Assembly: GCA_964415885.1 (NCBI GenBank) | Contig: CAYQCE010000020.1 | Location: 1-56,942, forward strand | Length of the DNA: 56,942 nucleotides | Reading direction: 5' to 3' | From: CAYQCE01 sp964415885 | Lineage (GTDB): Bacteria; Zixibacteria; MSB-5A5; JAABVY01; JAHJOQ01 | Part shown: positions 1 through 7,515 of the stretch, one piece after another | How positions within the stretch are numbered: the first letter of the stretch is position 1 | Layout: every line of letters starts with the position of its first letter | Notes under the pieces: model-generated | Databases searched by the model: none | What the model was told of the DNA's origin: nothing | Seen by the model: only the letters and a program-made list of their open reading frames with translations | Translations under genes and position numbers: made by a program

Positions 1-151
1 TCCATCATGACAAAAATATCCAAATGTAAAGAAGCGTTAGACGCAGGACACTAGCCTGTGTCTGAAGACTGGTGCGCGGGATGTGCGCAAATCACAGACG
101 ACCGAGGTTGTCTTTCTTTAGATGGATCATACCCCCGCTCGCTACGCTTTC

Positions 152-181
152 TTGACTTTATTCGTAATATATATGTATATT
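152..181 (+). promoter_or_regulatory. Sigma-70-type promoter for the PSP1-metG-tatD-rsmA operon
   Basis: TTGACT at 152-157 and TATATT at 176-181 are separated by 18 bases. The predicted transcript would start near 188, only a few bases before the AGGAGG ribosome-binding site at 191-196, so the leader is very short. The upstream stretch 1-150 holds no gene I can support, only a small inverted repeat around 45-63. Confidence 0.55.
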
Positions 182-204
182 GACGAATTCAGGAGGAAAC
201 CACT

Positions 205-1059
205 TTGGATGCTGATATATGGGAGGTCGAGTTTAAGGCTCGACGTAAGGGATATTACTACAACTGTAATAACATAGATGTCAAACAGGGCGACCGAGTC
301 ATTGTCGCCGCCGAACGCGGCGAGGATATCGGACGCGCGACCTGGCAACTGCCGGAGGATTTCGAGTTCAAGGGCAGCCCGATGGCTATCATACGGATGG
401 CCTCGGAGAACGATTTCAATCGCGATCACGAGAATCGTAACCGTGAACGGAACGCGATCGATGGGTGCCAGGAGCTGGTGAAGAAGCACGGGCTCGAGAT
501 GAAGCTTGTGGACGCCGAGTTTCAGCTCGACGGCAACAAGCTGACTTTTTATTTCACTGCCGATCAGCGTGTCGATTTCCGTGAACTGGTTAAGGACCTC
601 GCTGCTATCTACAAGACACGTATCGAGCTGCGCCAGATAGGAGTGCGCGACGAGGCGAAGCGCCTCGGCGGATTCGGAATCTGCGGGCTGCGCCAGTGCT
701 GCTCATGCTGGCTGCGCGATTTCGATCCGATCTCGACCCAGCTCGCGCGGGAACAGAATCTCTCGCTCAACCCTCAGAAAATCTCCGGCAACTGCGGACG
801 GCTTCTCTGCTGTCTTCGCTACGAAAAGGACCATTATCGTGAAACTCTAAGGGTCTTTCCGGAGTTGGGTTCAAAGTACAAGACTGAACGCGGCACGGGT
901 ACAGTCGACAAGCTGAATATCTTCACACAGGAAATGACAGTTCGGTACCAGTCCGGAGATGAAGACACTGTTCGTCTGAAAGAGGTTCAGAGGCTCCGCA
1001 GCCGCAAGACCTCGTTCTTCAAGAAAGTCTCGGAGATGAACAACGGAGATCAGGAGTAA
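205..1059 (+). CDS. PSP1 domain protein (RicT/YaaT-like)
   Basis: A 284-residue PSP1-family protein. The diagnostic cysteine-rich core is visible as GICGLRQCCSCW followed by GNCGRLLCCLRYE, near residues 158-205. In Firmicutes the homologue RicT (YaaT) works with RicA and RicF as an Fe-S complex affecting RNase Y and phosphorelay; in Gram-negative phyla its role is not settled. The start is TTG at 205, chosen because AGGAGG lies 8 bases upstream and no in-frame ATG fits better. It is followed after 4 bases by metG. The order PSP1-metG-tatD-rsmA recurs in many bacteria, often after holB, which would lie upstream of this window. The C-terminal tail of about 80 residues is charged. Confidence 0.85.
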   Translation: MDADIWEVEFKARRKGYYYNCNNIDVKQGDRVIVAAERGEDIGRATWQLPEDFEFKGSPMAIIRMASENDFNRDHENRNRERNAIDGCQELVKKHGLEMKLVDAEFQLDGNKLTFYFTADQRVDFRELVKDLAAIYKTRIELRQIGVRDEAKRLGGFGICGLRQCCSCWLRDFDPISTQLAREQNLSLNPQKISGNCGRLLCCLRYEKDHYRETLRVFPELGSKYKTERGTGTVDKLNIFTQEMTVRYQSGDEDTVRLKEVQRLRSRKTSFFKKVSEMNNGDQE

Positions 1060-1063
1060 GAGC

Positions 1064-2977
1064 TTGGACAAGGGTTTCTACGTAACCACGCCGATCTACT
1101 ACGTCAACGACAGACCGCATATCGGCCACGGATACACTACTGTTGCAGCAGATGTTCTCGCGCGCTACCACCGTTTGATGGGACTTGATGCCTTCTATCT
1201 CACCGGCACCGATGAGCACGGCACCAAAGTTGAGCAGGCTGCCAAAAAAGCCGGAATCACCCCCCAGCAGCTCGTCGACCGGAATGCTCAGTATTTCAAG
1301 GACGCCTGGAAGACTCTCGGGGTCAAAAATGACTATTTCGTCCGGACAACGGACGACCGTCACGAAAAAGCGGTTCAGGTGTTGCTCGAGAAGCTGCACA
1401 AAACCAGGACGCCGGAAGGCAAGACGGCGATATATGAATCGGAATACAAGGGGCTCTACTGTGTCGGGTGCGAGAAATTCCTGACCGAGAAAGACCTGAC
1501 CGAGGATGGACTCTGCCCCGATCATCTTGTGAAGCCCGAGACGCTCTCCGAGCGGAATTACTTCTTTCGCCTGACATCTTACCTGAATCAGGTGAAAGAG
1601 CTTATCGAATCGGATAAGCTGCAGATACTGCCGAGAGAACGCAAAAACGAGACTCTCGGACTTTTCAAGCAGGGCCTGCAGGACTTTTCGATCTCGCGCG
1701 AAAAGGTCAAGTGGGGTGTGCCTCTGCCGTTCGATCCGGATCAGAAGGCGTATGTCTGGGTGGATGCTCTCCCGAATTATATTTCGGCCATCGGTTTTGC
1801 GGATGACGACAAGCAGTTCGAGAAATGGTGGAAGAACTCGCGAGTCGTCCACGTGATCGGCAAGGACATTCTGAAGTTCCATGCGGTCTACTGGCCTGCG
1901 ATGCTGCTCGCCATTGGCGAGAAGGTGCCGGATACGATATTCATCCACGGTTATTTCACGATCAACGGGCACAAGATGTCGAAATCTCTCGGCAATGTCC
2001 TCACGAACGAGGACCTCGCCGGCAGATTCGGGCAGGACGCGACGCGCTATCTTCTGCTAAACATGTTCCCGTTCGGTATCGACGGCGACATTCGGATAGA
2101 CGATTTCTACAAACGCTACAATTCCGATCTCGCGAATGATATCGGTAACCTGATATCGCGCACGATCAAGCTGACCCAAAAACCGTTCGATGGAAAAGTG
2201 CCGCCTGCCGGCAAGCCCGGTGAGGAGGAGGAGCAGCTTCAAGCGAAGATCTCGGGTGCCCTCGATCGGCTCGTTAATGCCGCCGAGGCTCTCGCTCCGA
2301 ACAGCATTGCTGAGGCGTTCATGTCTGTCACCCGCGAACTCAATCGGTATTTCGATTCCCAGAAGCCGTGGGTGCTTCTCAAAGAGAATAAACAGGACCG
2401 GCTCGCCACTGTTCTTCGCACCACTCTCGAGGGTATACGGTGTCTGTCGGCGATGGCGTATCCGTACCTTCCGAACAAATGCAGCGAGCTTCGCAAAGTG
2501 CTGGGCGTGAGCACTGACGTGGTCAGCCTCGATGAGGCGCGGACTCTGGATGGACTCGAAGAAGGACAAGCGATCGAGCTCGGGGAACCGCTTTTCCCGC
2601 GTCTCGATATTCCGAAGGAGTCTGAGCTCGCGAAGAAGGCCGAGCCGGAGGATAATCTTATTGCGATAGACGATTTCGCGAAGATCGATCTTCGAATCGC
2701 AGATGTTGTATCTGCGGAGCCGGTGCCGAAAGCGGATCGCCTTCTCAAGCTCCAGATATCGATCGGGGGCGAGAATCGTCAGATAGTGGCCGGGATAGCG
2801 GAATTCTACAAACCGGAGGATCTTGTCGGCAGACAGGTAGTGGTCGTCTATAACCTCAAGCCCGCCAAGCTCCGCGGCATCGAGAGTCAGGGGATGCTTC
2901 TCGCCGCCAGGAAGGGCAGGACGCTCAGTCTGCTGATGCCTGATAAGGAGCTGCCGTCCGGCGCAAAGATCAGTTAG
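1064..2977 (+). CDS. metG: Methionyl-tRNA synthetase
   Basis: Charges tRNA-Met with methionine in the cytoplasm. The 637-residue protein has the HIGH signature at residues 19-22 and KMSKS at 304-308. A single zinc knuckle is visible at C133-x2-C136 and C151-x2-H154, the pattern of the Thermus-type (one-zinc) enzyme. The C-terminal 100 residues form an EMAP/Trbp111-type tRNA-binding domain (IDDFAKIDLRIADVV, then GIESQGMLLAA), which supports dimerisation in long MetRS forms. The start is TTG at 1064, four bases after the PSP1 stop, so translation is probably coupled. Length and motifs are complete. Confidence 0.97.
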   Translation: MDKGFYVTTPIYYVNDRPHIGHGYTTVAADVLARYHRLMGLDAFYLTGTDEHGTKVEQAAKKAGITPQQLVDRNAQYFKDAWKTLGVKNDYFVRTTDDRHEKAVQVLLEKLHKTRTPEGKTAIYESEYKGLYCVGCEKFLTEKDLTEDGLCPDHLVKPETLSERNYFFRLTSYLNQVKELIESDKLQILPRERKNETLGLFKQGLQDFSISREKVKWGVPLPFDPDQKAYVWVDALPNYISAIGFADDDKQFEKWWKNSRVVHVIGKDILKFHAVYWPAMLLAIGEKVPDTIFIHGYFTINGHKMSKSLGNVLTNEDLAGRFGQDATRYLLLNMFPFGIDGDIRIDDFYKRYNSDLANDIGNLISRTIKLTQKPFDGKVPPAGKPGEEEEQLQAKISGALDRLVNAAEALAPNSIAEAFMSVTRELNRYFDSQKPWVLLKENKQDRLATVLRTTLEGIRCLSAMAYPYLPNKCSELRKVLGVSTDVVSLDEARTLDGLEEGQAIELGEPLFPRLDIPKESELAKKAEPEDNLIAIDDFAKIDLRIADVVSAEPVPKADRLLKLQISIGGENRQIVAGIAEFYKPEDLVGRQVVVVYNLKPAKLRGIESQGMLLAARKGRTLSLLMPDKELPSGAKIS

Positions 2978-2997
2978 ACACCGAGAGTAGCTGTTCC

Positions 2998-3765
2998 ATG
3001 ATCGATACGCACGCGCACATCAACTTCCCTCAATTCGACACGGATCGCGAAGAAGTTATCCTGTCGGCGCTCGGATCCGGTGTCAGTACGATCATCAACA
3101 TTGGGACCGACTACAATACGTCGCTGGAAAGTGTCGAGCTCGCTGACAACCACGACCAAATCTACGCGGCCGTAGGATTCCATCCACACGACTCCAAAGG
3201 GTACAACCGAGCCGAAAGGGAGAAGATGGAACGTCTGGCGCAGCATCCCAAAGTCGTGGCGATAGGGGAGATCGGCCTCGATTTCTATCGCGATTATTCT
3301 CCACGAGACGTACAGCACAGAGTATTTCGAGACCAGCTCGCAATGGCACGCGAGTTCGAAATGCCGGTGGTTGTGCACGTTCGCAAGGCGATGGAGGATG
3401 CTCTCAAAGTGCTTCGCGAGGAGAAAGTGCATGAGATTGGTGGTGTAATGCATTGCTTTCCGGGCGACATCTCCGACGCACAAGCGGTTTTTGATATGAA
3501 TATGGTGGTTTCGTTCGGGGGTGCGCTGACATTCAAGAACTCGCGAATGTCGGATGTCGCGGCGGAGGTGCCTCTCGACAAGATCATACTCGAAACCGAC
3601 TGCCCGTATATCACGCCTGTGCCTTATCGCGGGAAACGTAACGAGCCGGCGTATGTCCGATACGCCTACGAGATGCTTGCGAGGCTACACGGACTGGATT
3701 TGGATAAGGTCGAGAAAACTGTTGATGAAAACGCCCGTCGTTTGTTTAATTTAGACAATGGTTAA
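2998..3765 (+). CDS. tatD: TatD family metal-dependent hydrolase (DNase)
   Basis: A 255-residue TIM-barrel amidohydrolase-like nuclease. TatD family members are 3'-5' DNases or exonucleases with two divalent metals. The metal-binding motifs are all present: DTHAHINF at the N-terminus, GEIGLDFYRD near residue 90, VVHVRKA, HCFPGD and ETDCPY near residue 200. The last 8 bases overlap the start of rsmA, so the two are translationally coupled. The neighbourhood metG-tatD-rsmA is conserved in bacteria. Confidence 0.93.
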   Translation: MIDTHAHINFPQFDTDREEVILSALGSGVSTIINIGTDYNTSLESVELADNHDQIYAAVGFHPHDSKGYNRAEREKMERLAQHPKVVAIGEIGLDFYRDYSPRDVQHRVFRDQLAMAREFEMPVVVHVRKAMEDALKVLREEKVHEIGGVMHCFPGDISDAQAVFDMNMVVSFGGALTFKNSRMSDVAAEVPLDKIILETDCPYITPVPYRGKRNEPAYVRYAYEMLARLHGLDLDKVEKTVDENARRLFNLDNG

Positions 3766-4564
3766 GGCGAAGAAGAGTCTGGGACAGCATTTCCTGCAGA
3801 ATGCGGGAGCGGCAAGGCGGATATGTGAGGCACTCGATCTCCACGAGGACGATCACATCCTCGAGATCGGACCGGGGAAAGGCGCACTCACCGAGATTCT
3901 CGCCGATTTGCCGATCGATTTGATTACCGTCGAAGTCGACTCCGATCTTGCGCATGACCTCTGGGAGAAGTACTCCTCGTACGACAACCTGATGATCGTC
4001 AACCAGGATTTTCTCCACTTCGAAATGGACGAGTTTCTCGGCTCGCACAAATGGAAGTTGATCGGGAACCTTCCTTACAACATCACGACGCCGATCCTGC
4101 AACGGGTTTTTAACAGCTCCCACAATTTCGTTTTGGGCGTTTTCACGGTCCAGAAGGAAGTCGCTGATCGGATGACCGCCAAACCTGGTACGGCCGACTA
4201 CTCCTCGCTCACCGTATTCACGCAGACCTACTCGCGTGCGAAGAAGCTCTTCACGCTCAAACCGGGCTCGTTCAACCCCCCTCCCAAGGTCAGCTCTGCA
4301 GTCATAAGACTGAATTTCAAGTCGCCACCGTTTGCGGAGCTCGAGACATGCCAGACGTTCAATGAGTTCGTTCAGACTGTATTTTCCTATCGGAGAAAGA
4401 TGGTTCTAAACAGCCTCTCGCACGTTCTCGATCTCGACAAGGAAACCCTTACCGGTCATCTTAAGAAGGCGGGGATCGATCCGTCGGTTCGGCCGCAGAA
4501 TCTTACTCTAGATGATTTCATCGCACTTTTCAAGAGACTCAAGGATTCTCCGGGACAGGATTAA
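3758..4564 (+). CDS. rsmA: 16S rRNA (adenine1518/1519-N6) dimethyltransferase
   Basis: RsmA (KsgA) dimethylates two adjacent adenosines near the 3' end of 16S rRNA late in small-subunit assembly. The 268-residue protein starts with the family-typical KKSLGQHFLQN. It carries the SAM-binding motif ILEIGPGKGALTEIL and the catalytic IGNLPYNITTPIL (N-L-P-Y). The C-terminal helical domain includes FSYRRKMVLNSL. The ATG at 3758 overlaps the end of tatD by 8 bases. Its 3' end overlaps the next reading frame. Confidence 0.97.
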   Translation: MVKAKKSLGQHFLQNAGAARRICEALDLHEDDHILEIGPGKGALTEILADLPIDLITVEVDSDLAHDLWEKYSSYDNLMIVNQDFLHFEMDEFLGSHKWKLIGNLPYNITTPILQRVFNSSHNFVLGVFTVQKEVADRMTAKPGTADYSSLTVFTQTYSRAKKLFTLKPGSFNPPPKVSSAVIRLNFKSPPFAELETCQTFNEFVQTVFSYRRKMVLNSLSHVLDLDKETLTGHLKKAGIDPSVRPQNLTLDDFIALFKRLKDSPGQD

Positions 4565-6383
4565 TCGACTACCAATTCTGCTCATCCTGATCTTCCTTTC
4601 CGGAGACATCACAAGTGGACAAGAGCTGATCTTCGATTTCTCTCACAACCGGGAGACGTATACCTGGAGCGACTCTCTGGTCTACGAGCCGGAGTTTCTC
4701 GGGGAGAAACGGTTTCTCTTTACGAATACATCCAGATCGACACTCATCAAGGAGTCAATACTCCTCGACAGGAAAGACCGATGGCAGGAAAACTACCGCA
4801 CGCTCTTCGAGTTTCGAGTCAGAGATCATGAAGAACCAGGTCAGTTTGGTCTCGCGACTTTCTTGCAGAACCAGTACTCGTCATTCGAGGACAGGCTGGT
4901 CTCGGAGAATATAATCGGGCTGTCCGGCTCGATTTCTCCGGTAAACGGACTCTATTTGAAGAACTCCGGTGCATTCTCGACGACTGTTCGAGACAACGCC
5001 GGTAAGAAACACAGGGCGAACGGCTACAACAATGTTCTGACTGCATCGTACGACCGCAGGTTGGCACCTCGAACGATTGTGTCGCTCGATCTGAAGCAGG
5101 ATATGCTGCTTGTTCCGGATATCCCCACCAACTATCTCGAGGGCCGTTCCCTGTTCCAGAGCCTCGGCGATACGGATACGATTCGCGTGAGACTCGACGG
5201 GAGTTTTCAGAACAACAAGTATTTTACGAGCACGCGATCATTCGAGTCGATTTCTCGACAGCAGCGGACAACCGCCAACGCGAACTTGGCGGTGAGCCTG
5301 GAACCGTTGGCGAAGACACACGTTTGGTTGACCTCGGCATTCGACTTTCGTGAATTCCGCTACGAGCATTACGGTCAATCGGACACAAGGTCGGGACTGC
5401 TCGGGTCGGACAACGACACACGCACTATTGACTATCGTCTCACTGCAGCTCGAAGGTTGTTCGAGAAGATCGAGATCAGCTCACACTATATGTACCGTGA
5501 GTCCAACGAGGACTACGGCGATTTGGGCGCCAAGCAGAAGATCAAGACAGGGGAATTCAGCGTTGGGCTGGATGCGGGCGATCTCATCATTGACTCGATC
5601 TGGGCCGGTGCGACATTCTCTGTGACCGGCTATTTTTCCGAGCGAGTAAGCTCGTTCTTCTCCGATCGCGACCGTATAATGGAGCTGTTTAAGATGGGGG
5701 CGAAACATCGCATGAGTCCTCACCTGACCGTGCGGATTGACGGCTCATATCGTGATTTTCACCAGACATATGTCTCCGGGGCGCTTTCGGCCAATAACAA
5801 TCATAGTGAGGTATACGTGGTCCAGCCATCGGTCGAGATTCGGCCGTACCGTTGGCTGAGCATAGTTAACAGATTCCTCTTGCACGCCAATTACATCTGG
5901 TATGATTATGAGAAGAATGTCAGCTCCGAGAGAAACACACTGTTCCGTCGAGCGAGTTGGATCAGCGACTACAATATCAAGGTATCGAGACGTCTCACAC
6001 TCCAGCCCTCATACACTTACAAGTTCGAGGATTTCGGTCAGCTCCTCTGGCGCGACCAGTGGGTCCAGAGAACCAACTGGGACCGAAAAGCGCATCTGCC
6101 GGCTCTCGAATTCAGCTATCGATTGTTCAGAGCAGTTGAGCTCAATCCCGGCGTCTCGTACGAGTGGAAGAAATCGTGGGAGTTCGTTCTGAGCGAGGTG
6201 GGAACGATAGAGCGAGTCGACAAGGAGACATTCGAGCGAACCACGGTCTTCATAGGTCTGGAATACAACCCGAGGCCGTCGACACGAATTACTATGTCTG
6301 CACTCAGGCGCATTCAGAAGAGCGATCTCTATTCGGACGATACGACGAACCAGTTCGTCGTTAACATTCAGAGGAGATTCTGA
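4512..6383 (+). CDS. Predicted outer-membrane beta-barrel protein, function unknown
   Basis: I do not recognise a named family. The protein begins with an arginine-rich stretch and a hydrophobic segment (LPILLILIFLSG), followed by a plausible signal peptidase site near TSGQE. The rest is alternating polar and aromatic strands typical of a transmembrane barrel. It ends in ...VVNIQRRF, with the C-terminal phenylalanine that the Bam machinery recognises. The ATG at 4512 overlaps rsmA by 53 bases and has no clear ribosome-binding site; a later non-ATG start (for example ATT or CTG near 4560-4578) would remove most of the n-region. It abuts a lipoprotein gene (TGATG, one-base overlap), so the three genes 4512-7515 probably act together at the cell surface. 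Confidence 0.7.
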   Translation: MISSHFSRDSRILRDRINRLPILLILIFLSGDITSGQELIFDFSHNRETYTWSDSLVYEPEFLGEKRFLFTNTSRSTLIKESILLDRKDRWQENYRTLFEFRVRDHEEPGQFGLATFLQNQYSSFEDRLVSENIIGLSGSISPVNGLYLKNSGAFSTTVRDNAGKKHRANGYNNVLTASYDRRLAPRTIVSLDLKQDMLLVPDIPTNYLEGRSLFQSLGDTDTIRVRLDGSFQNNKYFTSTRSFESISRQQRTTANANLAVSLEPLAKTHVWLTSAFDFREFRYEHYGQSDTRSGLLGSDNDTRTIDYRLTAARRLFEKIEISSHYMYRESNEDYGDLGAKQKIKTGEFSVGLDAGDLIIDSIWAGATFSVTGYFSERVSSFFSDRDRIMELFKMGAKHRMSPHLTVRIDGSYRDFHQTYVSGALSANNNHSEVYVVQPSVEIRPYRWLSIVNRFLLHANYIWYDYEKNVSSERNTLFRRASWISDYNIKVSRRLTLQPSYTYKFEDFGQLLWRDQWVQRTNWDRKAHLPALEFSYRLFRAVELNPGVSYEWKKSWEFVLSEVGTIERVDKETFERTTVFIGLEYNPRPSTRITMSALRRIQKSDLYSDDTTNQFVVNIQRRF

Positions 6384-6967
6384 TGAGACCCGCAGCTGTG
6401 CTTCTGTTACTCTTTCTGGGCCTGTCATGCTCCAATCCGTTTTCGGGCAGAGACTCCGAGTTCCCGTCTGAGTCGGAGGGGACTTTCATTACGCCGGTCG
6501 AGCCGGAGATCGTACTCCTGAACCTGGAGGCGTCCTACAACGAGAAGATAATCTCGAATTTCCTTCAGTGTCTGGATACATCATTCTTCTTCACCTTTGA
6601 TTTTCTCCAATTCGCCGACATTCCGGACAGTGGCTGGGGATATGACGTCGAGCGCGTGATTACAGACAATATGTTCAGCTTTTACAGGGCAGGAAGCGAC
6701 TCCGTTGGTCTCAACCTGACTTTGCGGCCGATCCAGTCTCTGCCGGGACGCAAGGAGGATACGCTCGCCATCTTGTACAGAGAATACGAACTCGAAACGG
6801 TTTCATTACTGGACAAGGCGATTCCCGATACGGTGAGATACAACGGAACGGCCGAGTTCGAGATCATCCAGACGAGTGGAAATCTCTGGACGCTCCGGCG
6901 CTGGCTAGATCAGCATGCTTCGCCACAGGATACGGCCTGGTCCGATTTTAAGAATGGGTTTAGATGA
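6383..6967 (+). CDS. Lipoprotein, NTF2-like fold suspected (first of a paralogous pair)
   Basis: A 194-residue predicted lipoprotein. The signal peptide MRPAAVLLLLFLGLSC ends in a clean lipobox (L-G-L-S-C), followed by NPFSGRD. The mature part resembles the next gene product: both have C-x-NPFS after the lipobox, a P-x-x-VL-NL/F motif, LD-x-SF-x-F about 60 residues in, and a W-x-x-x-x-W-x-DQ ending. This layout suggests an NTF2/SnoaL-like fold, but that is an inference. Translation is coupled at both ends: one base shared with the barrel gene upstream and 4 bases with the gene downstream. Confidence 0.75.
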   Translation: MRPAAVLLLLFLGLSCSNPFSGRDSEFPSESEGTFITPVEPEIVLLNLEASYNEKIISNFLQCLDTSFFFTFDFLQFADIPDSGWGYDVERVITDNMFSFYRAGSDSVGLNLTLRPIQSLPGRKEDTLAILYREYELETVSLLDKAIPDTVRYNGTAEFEIIQTSGNLWTLRRWLDQHASPQDTAWSDFKNGFR

Positions 6968-7515
6968 TGCGCTGGTTCACGGTCATAGTGATAGTCATCG
7001 CGGCGCTCGCAGCGCTCACCTGCACGAATCCGTTCTCGCCGGCGTCAGTCGACCCGAGCGGCGTGAAGCCGATCGTGCGGCAGACCGAGCCGGATTCGGT
7101 GCTGAGCAATTTCAAGTATGCATACGAACACAACGATATAGATGTGTATGAGAACACGCTCGACAAGAGTTTCACGTTTCAATATACCGATCAGAATCTC
7201 GCGGGGCAGATCGAAACTGTCGAGATTCCGCGCGATGGCCCCTCCGGCGATCTCGAGCGAACACGCCAGTTGTTCCTCTTTTTCGACGAGATTGAGCTCG
7301 AAACATGGGTGCCGTTTTTCGAGCAGTTCGAGCAGGTGGGCAACGAGACATGGCATGTCTACAAGGTGTATTTTCAGCTTTCTGTCAGGGATGTCGACGG
7401 AGACTTCGGCGGCGAGAGCTTCGAGGCCGTGGGGATTGCCAAATTCAAGCTGCGTAGATCTCAGAACGACGGGCTGTGGCGGATCGTTTTCTGGGAAGAT
7501 CAGTCGGCGATCTAA
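6964..7515 (+). CDS. Lipoprotein, paralogue of the preceding gene product
   Basis: A 183-residue predicted lipoprotein. The signal peptide is MMRWFTVIVIVIAALAALTC with the lipobox L-A-A-L-T-C, followed by TNPFSPAS. The mature domain shares the PDSVLSNFKYAYE / LDKSFTFQ / WRIVFWEDQ pattern with its neighbour, so the pair arose by tandem duplication. The start at 6964 overlaps the previous stop by 4 bases (ATGA); a second ATG follows at once at 6967. Its stop overlaps the stop of the convergent histidine kinase by 4 bases, leaving no room for a terminator. Confidence 0.75.
   Translation: MMRWFTVIVIVIAALAALTCTNPFSPASVDPSGVKPIVRQTEPDSVLSNFKYAYEHNDIDVYENTLDKSFTFQYTDQNLAGQIETVEIPRDGPSGDLERTRQLFLFFDEIELETWVPFFEQFEQVGNETWHVYKVYFQLSVRDVDGDFGGESFEAVGIAKFKLRRSQNDGLWRIVFWEDQSAI

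Noticed and set aside
45..63. Small inverted repeat (GACAC/GTGTC) as a terminator
   Set aside because: No T-tract follows and the stem is short.
135..150. CGCTCGCTACGCT as a remnant of the interspersed repeat
   Set aside because: Only a dozen bases match part of the 28625-28875 element; chance similarity cannot be excluded.
1019..1972. A 317-codon leftward open frame
   Set aside because: It is a shadow of metG, whose motifs are unmistakable on the plus strand.
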